Positions 51,360 to 64,000 of a stretch of 64,000 nucleotides of DNA are shown here, in pieces. Both the position numbers and the translations under genes were made by a program. The notes beneath the pieces were generated by a model. That model was not told the origin of the DNA. It did no database searches and worked only from the letters and a program-made list of their open reading frames with translations. Origin of the DNA: Amaranthus tricolor (Eukaryota; Streptophyta; Magnoliopsida; Caryophyllales; Amaranthaceae); NCBI RefSeq assembly GCF_026212465.1, contig NC_080058.1, positions 12,401,023-12,465,022 on the forward strand, written 5' to 3'. Numbering within the stretch: position 1 is the stretch's first letter; each line of letters begins with the position of its first letter.

Positions 51360-51564
51360 CTCATCACATCATTACCTTATTTCACTATTAGAGGGGCAAA
51401 ATAGACAAAAATACGTTGAAAGTTATTTTTCTTAATTCTTGTGCTACCATCCATAAGTATAAGTAATTAAGAACGAAAAGAATATTAAAATAAAAATGAG
51501 TCAAATTAAAAGGAAGTTAAAGATTTTTTTGACTTAATTTGGTTCAAATAGTTACAACCAAATA

Positions 51565-52239
51565 TTCTCTCCGTCCCATTTAATTTGCAGTATTTTTCAT
51601 CTTAATTCGTCCCACTTAATTTGCATTATTTTTATTTTTGGACTATGGCCCACAATTTTCTTTTAATATCATTGATACATTTTAACTCTCTTTTATTTTT
51701 TCCACACAATTTATTCTCTTTTTCTTTTTATTACCATTATTCATATTTTACTTAGAAAACAACAATTTTATCTTTGATTTAAACTATTAGGAACATGAGT
51801 AATTGAGACTTTATTTGAACTAATGAGCAATTAGTTTAAGATTTTCTGACTTTTTGTCGAATAATTAATGTGATTTTTCTAAAGGATAAAAGCAGTTAAC
51901 ATCTGAGCAATAGAGATGTAGTCGACTGTAGAATAGGAGTAGATAATTGATTGATAAGTTCACTAACATCAAGAGTGACTCGAGTGCATCTAATAATGTT
52001 TTTAAGGACAATGACTCTATGATTATTACAGTATGATATAATATTTTTAAGAAAAAATACATATTGATAATAAATAAATAGAGAAAAAAATAAAATTATG
52101 TGGATAAAATTAAAAAATATTTCAAATGTATGAACGAAAATTAAAAAGTAATGGACAATTGTTCAAAAATAGAAATAATACAAAATAAATGAGACGAATT
52201 AAAATGACAATAAATACAAGATGAGTGGGACGGAAGAAG
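51565..52239. mobile_element. Stowaway-like (Tc1/mariner) element, 675 bp
   Basis: The left TTCTCTCCGTCCCA and inverted right CTTCTTCCGTCCCA are flanked by TA on both sides. The subterminal ATTTGC/ATTATTTT wording is typical of Stowaway-like MITEs, but the length is greater than usual, suggesting nested extra sequence in the middle (about 51790-52060). Confidence 0.7.
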
Positions 52240-53160
52240 TACAAATACTTTTCTTACATGTATTGATATTTCCTTTATTTATTGTTTAAGCTTATTTTAT
52301 ATTCCATATTACAACTAATGATTAAATATAATTAAGTATAATATTTGTATAACTTATCTAATCAAATACTTTCATAATATTAATTTTTTTATAAATTAAT
52401 TATTCATAATTCAATATATAAATTATTAAAATAATTCATTAAATTGTACAAAAATTAAAATATATAATACTTCTATAATACATGAAAAAATGAATTTTAT
52501 TTTTTAATGTTGGTAATAAAGTGAAGGTCTAATCATCCCCACAGAACATGGCAAGGATTGTTCTGTGACGGCAACCTATCAGTGCACTCAACTCTAGTGG
52601 AACTTTGCATTTATCAATGGTATACGCCTCTCTGTGCCATTAGTGAGTTACTGAAGAAGTCGTCACTTATTTATTGACATCTTTTTCATTGTAAATTATT
52701 ATATTTTTTTAAATTATCTATTTAACCCCTCTATATTAAGAAAAAGGTTTGATTTTTGTTGGGGTGACCTTAACATTTACTCTGAACTCAACGCAAATTT
52801 AAATTGTTTTTCGATTAATTTCTTATTCAATTATGCATTATTTATTTTGTTGGGGTGACCTTAACTATGAGTATCTTCTATAAACTTATTCTATTGCGTT
52901 ACTGGTTTTTAAATTGTCTGGCTAAAATGTCACATATTGTTCTCTAGTTTTCTAAAACTGATGATAGAGATGTATTATCATTTCATTAGCAACTGAATAA
53001 AATGATTATCATTGACCCTACACATGTGCAAAAATTTATGTAGTCCTTCTGATTTTAGACTTTTTCATAGTGGAAGAATCAATGCATTGTGATTAGTGTT
53101 TATTCCACCAACACGTTTGTAGTAAGCAATAGCAACGTTAACACACGTTACCGCATAATA
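52240..53160. other. Spacer, no gene seen
   Basis: AT-rich. TTTGTTGGGGTGACCTTAAC occurs twice (about 52756 and 52847), a short direct repeat. Confidence 0.5.
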
Positions 53161-53164
53161 TAAA

Positions 53165-54326
53165 GGTCCGTTTGGTTTAGTGAGCAGGATTGGAATGGTA
53201 TAAACCCCATACCAGGATGGTATGGATTCAGAACCCCATACCAGACTAAAACTGTTTGGTTCAATCCTGTAATAGATATTCAATCCATTCACACTGTTTG
53301 GTTCCATTATAGAATGGATTCTCTGTCCAGTTTATATATATATATATATAGATACATACATATATTTATTAAACACACAAATACATACACACATATTATG
53401 TTGCAAATAGATAATTACCACTAATTAAAAAGTACTAGTTCAATACATTTTCACTCAAAATGGTGTCAATACATCTCCACACAAAAAGATTCCAATATAT
53501 GTTTTTGGCAACCAAACACAAAGTCTAGATAATTTATAAGCTAAGCATTTTCATTACATCACTTACCCAAGTTAGGATGAATGAGGTTGATTATAAACTC
53601 TTTCTTCCACTGATCATCCGGGCATTGGTAAAAAAGTGAGAGTTCACTTGGATTGGAGGCCAACCTCTTGGAAGCTTCCATTTCTTCAAATCTTGTCAAT
53701 CCTTCTATGCGAAGCAACTCACTAACCAAATTTTTTTTTTGATTTTCCTCGACTTCTTCACGAGCCATGATAGCTTGCTCATGTAGTTGTGTAGTAGAGA
53801 AGGCACTTGCAATGGTAGACATGTGCTTGTTCATCTCATTCATATGATTTGAAAAGCTAGAAGACATATTGTTAAAAGAAGAAGTTAAGTCCACAACCTC
53901 CGGCTTCTTCCTTTTCCTTCCTTGTTCATTTGGAGCCTTTTCTTTTTTGGCTTTCTTTGAAGAAGGTTCACTTGGATTTGATTGTTTTGATTGGTTGACG
54001 GACTCATTATCATCAAATTCATCATCTTCATCACTACCACCCTTATCTTCATCACATCTATTCACACGAAGTTCACTTTTGCAGACTATATCACTATCCT
54101 TGATTAGTGCATCCAAGTGCTTTTGTCTAAGGTGTTTCTTCTCACTTTTGCTATAACATGGTCGTTCAATTTCATAAACAATTACACCCATCATACACAT
54201 CACCAAGTACATGATTGTGACGACATTGTTAACAACCATGAAAAGTAGTAGTAATTCTATTTGTCTCTTCTTCCTTCTTCTTACTATGGCTAATTGAGAT
54301 GGAATCATTTCTGTGAATGTATACAT
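53165..54326 (-). mobile_element. PIF/Harbinger remnant
   Basis: AGGTCCGTTTGGTTTAGTGA, preceded by TAA at the left edge, looks like a PIF/Harbinger (Tourist-type) terminus with its 3-bp target site, followed by the GGTATGG-rich subterminal region typical of that group. The opposite terminus was not found beyond the ORF, so the element is truncated. Confidence 0.55.
53559..54326 (-). CDS. Chimeric PIF/Harbinger ORF (transposase N-terminus + ORF1 C-terminus)
   Basis: 255 residues from ATG 54326. Residues 15-90 (basic RRRKKRQ, hydrophobic 23-54, then HLDALIKDSDIVCKSELRVNR) resemble the N-terminal part of plant PIF/Harbinger DDE transposases, just before the catalytic domain. From about residue 91 an acidic then Lys-rich segment with KKAKKEK and GRKRKKPE nuclear signals begins, and residues 143-250 (SSFNNMSSSFSNHMNEM.. 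to QCPDDQWKKEFI) resemble the C-terminal part of the accessory Myb/SANT-like ORF1 protein. The DDE triad and the Myb domain are both missing. The join is in frame, suggesting an internal deletion between the two genes. Not an active transposase; whether it is expressed is unknown. Confidence 0.6.
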   Translation of the reverse strand: MYTFTEMIPSQLAIVRRRKKRQIELLLLFMVVNNVVTIMYLVMCMMGVIVYEIERPCYSKSEKKHLRQKHLDALIKDSDIVCKSELRVNRCDEDKGGSDEDDEFDDNESVNQSKQSNPSEPSSKKAKKEKAPNEQGRKRKKPEVVDLTSSFNNMSSSFSNHMNEMNKHMSTIASAFSTTQLHEQAIMAREEVEENQKKNLVSELLRIEGLTRFEEMEASKRLASNPSELSLFYQCPDDQWKKEFIINLIHPNLGK

Positions 54327-57300
54327 GCATCATCATATTAATAAATAGAAAAAAAATTATATATTACCATATATATATTCTATCATTTTGCTTCCAATAT
54401 CTTATCTATAATGCCATATATACAGTAAAATTATTCTTGAAAAATAACAATCTAGCAATCATATATATCCAAAAGCAATCGAAACCCATATGCTCGTTAG
54501 CGTCCGTAACCCAATTGTCTCCACCAACTCATGAACACACATATTATCGTGTAATTAAAAAAAAGCAAAAAAAAAAAAAACAAGCCTATGTATCGACATA
54601 TATCTACAGCAATCTCCATGAGATCTTGTTAAAAATCAGAAAAACATATATATCGACATATATAACAATTTACAAAGCAATCAAAAGATAACAAAATTGA
54701 TAAATCTACAATTATATTGGACGAAAATTGAAAAAAGGTGTTGGTGTTTAACTGTGATCTCTAATTCTGAATAGGGCATCATCTACTGACTCTGCTGCTA
54801 AATATTCAAAAGTGCGTATCTGTAATAAACTGCTATGAATGATCTACTTTGTTATCACCAAATTCTTCCAAAATAGCTTGTATAAATTTTAAAAGTTTAA
54901 TTATATTTAAAAAAAATTAAAATAGACCAAATCGTGCAAAATGTCTAACTTGAGCTACTTCAAGTCATGCAAAATGTGCGGCTAGACCTAGATCCAGTCG
55001 CATATTTTGTATGACTTGGTCTCAAACGAAATTTTAAGTAAATTAAAAATTAGAAGGTAAAAGTTGAGAAAAAAATTTGAGATATTCAGGATTAAATTCA
55101 TGATTCATATCGCTTATTGAGATTGAGTTGTGAGAGTTTAGTTTAGAAAAAAGTTAGAGATTATCACCAATAGAAAAACAGTAAAAATAGTTGGTGGTGA
55201 CGCTATGAAAATGTTTGTGACATATAGTTAGGGGTGTTTAAAAATATTTTGAAAATCTGATCCGAATTATCCGATATCCGATTGCCAAAACGGATAATTT
55301 ACCCTGTTAACAAATTTCGAACAATTCAGATCGGGTACCCGATTTCTACACCGGGTAATCGGGCCGGATACGAATAGAGTGTTTTGGAAAACTGAAAACT
55401 CGGTATCCGGTTTATTATTAAAATCAGTCAAATAAAGAACACATAAGCAATGCATTAAAAAGAAAATAATAGAGAAAAATTTATTTATTTAATAGATTAT
55501 TCCTAAAAAAGTAAACCCACAAGAAAATTAGAATAATTGGGAGTATTAAGTAATGTATATATAAAAAATAAATACTAAGTCCGTGCATTGGTAATTACTT
55601 CAGTTAGGCATGTTGTTAGTTATTGAACAATCAATAATTATAAAGATTATCATTCTTTTTGGTGGGTAACCACTTGTCTTCCACATGATAGACCTGTGTT
55701 CAAATCTTCACACAAGCACAAACCAAATTTTTTTTGGCCCTAGGCACACGCTTAACTTGTCCCTGTCTATGGACGATCCTAAAGGTAACAACCATCGAGA
55801 TATTCTCATTGATTTGGTCATTTATATACAAGAGTATTGGGTTTAACTCTAAGACCTAACAATTAACTATAATATTGACTACTACAAATCATCACTTGTA
55901 TTACAGTTATTGTTGTGACACAAGTAAGAATATCCTGTGGCTATGCTGCTCAATTATGAGAATTCAAGCAATAGACTATCATGGTGGCTAGAATGTTGCC
56001 ACGGGAAAATCATGATTGTGGCATAAACTTTTTTTCCACGGGAGATCTCATGGCTAATTATATATTCTGCCACGAATAGGGATGGCAACGGGTTGGATCT
56101 CGACTGAATCCAAGTGGACCCGAATCCAAATCCATTTTAGAAAGAAGTTTTTTTTTCAATATCTGTGCTTACACCTTCTTGATGGTCTTTTTCCAATTAA
56201 CCTTCCCCAGCTTGCGTTCAGGCCTCTATTAATGTTATCTAGCTACTGATTTACACACAATTCCATACCATATATAGCTCTTGTGTGGTCATCGTGCTAG
56301 AATCATTACAGATACAGAATCCGTAGTTCAAGAGGTTCTGCACCTGTGTAAACTGAAGTTCTAGTATATATCTGGAATCTTATTTATAGTAGTTATTTGT
56401 GTGTCGCTTTCAGTACTTCTTCTGAAACAATTTAAAAAACGACTATACAAAAATATAGTATTTATTTTGGCGTTTTAAACATAACATATTTTGTACTTTG
56501 TGTGTGAATTTATTATATTTCACAAAAGTAAACTATTTGGACTTGTAAATTAAATCTCATTTTATGATAGATTTTACTAAGTCAAAATTTAGTCGATTGG
56601 GAAAAAATGACATAGTATATGTACGTGGGTGACTTGCTCCATAATTTTTCACTAAGACCAACTTATGACTTAATCCCACAAAACATCAAACTTACACTCT
56701 TGCACTCTAATCATCTCACACCTAAGCGCCATCTCCATCATCTATATACCATAAAAATTTAATCAACATCTGAACTTATGCTCAAATCACTCCCACAAAC
56801 TTACTAATGATAATGAATTAAGGTAAAAGTAACTCTTTTGAAAATCCCCAAAATTCAGTTTATCATCTCTATTCGAATTTCCTGAAAAGCAAGTTAAATA
56901 AAGTGTTTTGATGATTGTAGCTGTTGTAGAAGAAGCGGAACACACCTAGCACTATCACCATCTCAATCTCTTTTGGGTTAGAAGTAAGTTTTCTTTTATG
57001 TGTTCTTGAATTCGTACGTGTATATTAATTTAATGGCCAATAAGTCCTTAAATTGATATTTGATTGTTTTAATGTTAGACTTTATATGGGATTAATTAAA
57101 GTAGCATCAAAAGGAGACTAATTGTGAAGTTCATCAAGCTATTGAAGAACATACTAGCTAAAGTGGATCTTGGTTTCGATTTTCTGAAGTTTTGCGTGTG
57201 ATTTTGCATGGAATTAGGGGGGGGGGGGGTCTAAGGTCTAAGTTTTGCAAAATAAACCTAGTCATGTGCTTAGGTAATAAAGGTAGGATTGAGGCCTTGT

Positions 57301-57329
57301 GTATTTCATGTTGGCTTTTGATGCTAAAG
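54327..57329. other. Intergenic, fragments of repeats only
   Basis: No gene. 54930-55035 is a diverged relative of the GTCGCAC hairpin unit at 32.3-32.7 kb (AGTCGCATATTTTGTATGACT). TTAGGGGTGTTTAAAAATAT at about 55228 with CCGGGTAC-type wording after it, and TAGGGATGGCAACGGGTT at about 56068, look like single hAT ends. Repeated TTGCCACGGG/TGCCACG words at 55990-56080 could be CACTA subterminal repeats. A poly-G run lies at 57218-57229. Confidence 0.5.
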
Positions 57330-58250
57330 TAAACCATTTCCTGACCATTTCCATCTCAATTCATCTTTTACTTAACCCTTTAAGTATATGGTTTTCAATG
57401 ATTGTTAAGAAATCTGCAACATCACTTTTTTCCCAATCAAACAATTGTCTTCTCCATACAATTTTCTAAGTCCAAACTTCTTCACGCCACTCTCCCATAT
57501 GAGATTGGTATCTTTTTGTGTGGATATGCTGAACAGTTTAGGAAAAGGAGTCTTTTAATGGACTAGGACCACACCATGTATCTTTCCAAAACATGATGGT
57601 ATCTCGTCTCCCTATTTTAACTTGCAATCCTTCTTAAACAAAATCTCTGACTCTTGTTCTATCTCCATTTGTACTCATTAATTGTGCCCATAAGCCATCT
57701 CTTACATCTATGAATTTCTCTGATAATGCCTCTAGTTCCTTTAGTTCTATGAATTGAGCATACAATACTTTTTCATAAAGTTTTTTATTTTCCTTTGTAA
57801 ATCTCTACCACTATTTGAACATTAAACAAGGTTCCTTCTGAGTATATTTCCTACAACCAAACCAACCACCCCGAATCAATCGTTTCTGTCACTAACTTGG
57901 GCATCTTGAGCATGCTCATAAAGTAAATGGGTAAGCTTTGAAGTAGACTCTTTATTAAGGTCAACCTACCAGCATTTGAGAGTACTTTTTCTTTCTAATG
58001 AGCTAATCTATTATTGATTCTAAGTATGCCAAGATCTCATGCCTTAATTCTGTTCATATTTTCACCAATAGTAAGACCAAGATACATTATGGTGCATTTT
58101 TCAATTTTACATCCAATTAATCTTGCAATATCATTTACATATTCTTCATTCTCACTACACCATGTGATGATACTAGATTTTGAGTAATTGAGATGTAGAC
58201 CTACCATGATGTAGAACACATCTAGTATCCTGAAGTAGTTTGGCAAAAAT
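57330..58250 (-). pseudogene. L1-type LINE relic (reverse transcriptase end)
   Basis: The - strand from 58246 reads ILDVFYIMVGLHLNYSKSS and IGCKIEKCTIMYLGLTIG, the conserved post-catalytic part of plant L1 reverse transcriptases. Further pieces with stops include LTLIKSLLQSLPIYFMSML (about 57900-57965) and WGQL/LWAQLM-like downstream motifs (about 57670-57700). The catalytic core and endonuclease are absent (5' truncated), so it is inactive. It belongs to a different clade from the RTE LINE at 23205-24535. Confidence 0.75.
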
Positions 58251-60545
58251 TTGGTAGGGTTCTATTTGTAAAACAAACTAATAATTTTTTTTTCCATCCC
58301 TACAAAATGACATGTAGAAGCACAATTATCCCAAATTAAGGCAAAGTAATACAAAAGCGATCAATTAATGTCATCTTCACCTCAAATTGTGGTAACAAAA
58401 GAGTAATTAAAATTCAAAAGCTTAAATAAAATTTAAATTTACAAACACATAACACATTCAATCATGTACTCATAATTCATCACCAAATGCATAACATTCA
58501 ATCATGTATTCAGAATCTTTCAAAAACATAATCATTAATTAAAAAAAACATCAAAATAAGGAATTAATGATAAAGATTATAGAAGATGAACCAAAATTAG
58601 TACTAAAAATTTTCTATTCAACCTACACTTCAAAAAAACTCAAAGAAATAAAAATTAAAAAATATAATCAATAAGAACATTCAATTCGAAAATTCTATAT
58701 CTTTATCTCTCAAGATAATAACAACTGAAGAAATTTAATTGAATTTTTCAAATAAAGAAACCTTAAAATTTGAGGATCTTAAAGAGTTACCTACAACTTG
58801 AGATTTTGAGAATTGTAGTCAATAGAAGGTGGTGGTCAGGTGGAGTTCACAGACGAAAGGCAACAGTGCTACAACTTACAGGGGTCAGGGCCTAAAGGAG
58901 TGGTGACTGAAGATAGAAGGCAACCAAACCAGCAAGCAACACCGCACAGCGATGGCCGTTAGCGACAGACAAACACCAGAGACTAGCAGCCAACAATGGG
59001 TCTATAGGTGGGTCGTGGGTTTTAGGGTTTTAGTACTTTAGAATTAGCCTTTTTGCAAATAAAAGTATGAGAAGAAGGGAGAGAACAATGTTGCAGCCAG
59101 TCTGCCACAACCAAATTCAAACTTCTATTTATTTTTAATTTGCCTGGGGCACGTGCCACCTTGTACCCCATGAAGATCCACCCATGCAACTAGATCACTA
59201 AACAAGATTGTTTTAGCGTCACCACTATTTATATCTTATCATCAAATACGTTGTTAATGAGTTAATTCTTAAACTCGCCCCAAAAAAGTAAAATTACAAG
59301 TTGTTTGGAAAATAACTTTTGGATAATAGCTTTTTAATTGGCTTGTTTGACCTTCTAAAAGAGTTTATTGTTTTTGTTAACTTTTAAATTAGCTAAGTCA
59401 GTTACTTAGGGAATATTGTTAAAATTAATGGTTGTTGGGTACATGGCTTTATGGTAGGCTTAAAGCATTTGGTTTTTTGCTTGGTCAAAAACCAACAAAA
59501 CTATTTGGTAAATGCGTTTTGACCAACTGAAAAGTTGACTTTTAATCTTAGCATTTGGTTCTTAGCTTTCTTCGATGGTTTTGCCTTGTTCGTCAACTTT
59601 TCCTCTAATTGACGATTTACATGCCATACTTAATTTTACGAAATATTTCCTTGTATAGCACATTTATCTAGTTGGCTTAAAAGCCAACATAAACAGTCAA
59701 TACTTTCTATTGGTCAAACAAGCCAATAAAAAAAGCCAATAAGCAACAACCAACAACCATTATTTGTGTTCATTCGATAAAAAGTGACCAAACAAGCTAA
59801 AACTCAATGAAAAATGCTAATAGAACTAGCCTTTTCATTTTGATTGAAAAGTTAGCTGAAAGTCATTTACCACACTTCTTTGGCTTTTTGACCAATCAAC
59901 AACCAAAAAGCCAACCAAAAAATTAATAAAAAGGTCATTTATCAAACACCTCTAATACAAGTCGATCACAAATACACGAGTAAAGTTTTCTTCTAAAGAG
60001 ATACAAATGTATAAAATAACATAATTATGATTCATCTTAAACTCACCCGAGTATCGCTTCATGTGACGTGAGCAACTAATCTAATAGCAGACACATGTGA
60101 ATACTTGCTACACTTCTGATTTTCATGCTACCTAATGAACAATTATAATTCTTAATATCTTTAATTACATATGATAAAAAATTCTAAAAAATTAATGTTA
60201 TAAAAATATTCATCAAAATAAATCAAACATGATTCCACTAAACTATATTTTAAATTATACATAAAAAAAAAGTTTATGCGAAACAAAATCAGTTGGTTAA
60301 CAGTAGGATTAATATAGTAACTATTAGATAGCAGAGGAGGTATGAGTATCATTAAAGGGAAAAACAAGAATATACAATGAAGACAGAGTAGCCATTCAAA
60401 AATACATAAGCATCCATTGATAGTCCCAACTCAAAAGTGAAAGTTATAGACTGAAAAAACAGGCACATTAAGTAAGAAACTTAAAATTATAGTGTTTGAA
60501 TATGCTGCTCACATACAACTTCCATTATTATAGCACAAAATATTC
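58251..60545. other. Intergenic, no gene seen
   Basis: AT-rich except 58840-59000 (GC-richer, LTR-like). 59285-59950 holds many inverted and direct copies of TTGGCTTTTTG/CAAAAAGCCAA-like words and GTTTGGA/TTATCAAACACCTC edges, probably a decayed hAT-type MITE. The last ~100 bases before 60546 are the likely 3' UTR of glycolate oxidase on the - strand. Confidence 0.5.
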
Positions 60546-63908
<3,363 letters not shown>

Positions 63909-64000
63909 CTTCCAATATTAGATTAGTGTTCCCCTAATTTACCTACACAATATATTAATAATCTACTTCATTTCATAATACCAATATAATTTTAAACAAC
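63909..64000 (-). promoter_or_regulatory. GLO 5' leader
   Basis: AT-rich leader immediately upstream of the ATG. TGTGTAG followed by GTAAATTAGG (about 63935-63947, - strand) could be a 5'-UTR intron acceptor, but this cannot be decided here. The promoter lies beyond the window. Confidence 0.35.

Noticed and set aside
54317..54691. 124-codon ORF
   Set aside because: Lys/Ile/Tyr-rich translation of AT-rich spacer, beyond the start of the Harbinger ORF.
55860..56090. CACTA transposon
   Set aside because: TGCCACG-type words are repeated but no CACTA terminus with a 3-bp duplication was found.

Overview
The window is nuclear DNA of a flowering plant, most likely a eudicot. It holds two intact host genes in about 64 kb, an 11-exon gene with GT-AG introns, AT-rich spacers, long (TA)n and (TTA)n tracts, and dense nested transposons. 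Nothing prokaryotic is present. The species cannot be named from the sequence alone.

Host genes. (1) An intronless carotenoid cleavage dioxygenase of the CCD4 type lies on the + strand at 37988-39757, with all four iron-binding histidines. (2) A complete (S)-2-hydroxy-acid (glycolate) oxidase lies on the - strand at 60546-63908. Its 11 exons splice in frame to 370 residues with every known catalytic residue and a peroxisomal C-terminal PRL. One gene acts in the plastid and the other in the peroxisome; nothing suggests they are co-regulated.

Layout. 1-12354 is a tandem arrangement of a Sirevirus-type Ty1/copia retrotransposon: the internal 3' end of one copy, a shared LTR, then a full internal region (gag, pol, an extra post-pol ORF, repeated polypurine tracts) and a second LTR. 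The 3170-bp duplicated part looks identical on inspection, so the arrangement is recent (or an assembly artefact). 12355-15886 looks like a Ty3/gypsy LTR remnant with an internal tandem duplication. 16-21.9 kb is a graveyard of hAT and copia relics, including a fold-back MITE inside a copia reverse transcriptase. 21.9-31.6 kb is an older, stop-ridden Sirevirus on the - strand, whose 3' LTR carries an RTE-type LINE and is again followed by a second PBS and gag start. 31.6-37.6 kb has microsatellites, a fold-back LTR fragment, hairpin clusters and solo LTR-like sequences. CCD4 follows. 40-60.5 kb holds non-autonomous hATs (one with a perfect 8-bp target-site duplication), a Stowaway-like element, a Helitron candidate, a chimeric PIF/Harbinger ORF and an L1 relic. 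Glycolate oxidase ends the window, with a tandem SINE-like repeat in intron 2.

The most unusual signal is a heptamer, GGAACAG/CTGTTCC, found 28 times by eye in one 9.2-kb copy of the young Sirevirus. It occurs in the LTR, leader, gag, pol and extra ORF, but is rare elsewhere in the window. Together with the extra ORF (basic N-terminus, acidic tract, proline-rich segment, coiled coil) this resembles in outline the dispersed target motifs and anti-silencing proteins known from VANDAL transposons. That functional reading is inference only.
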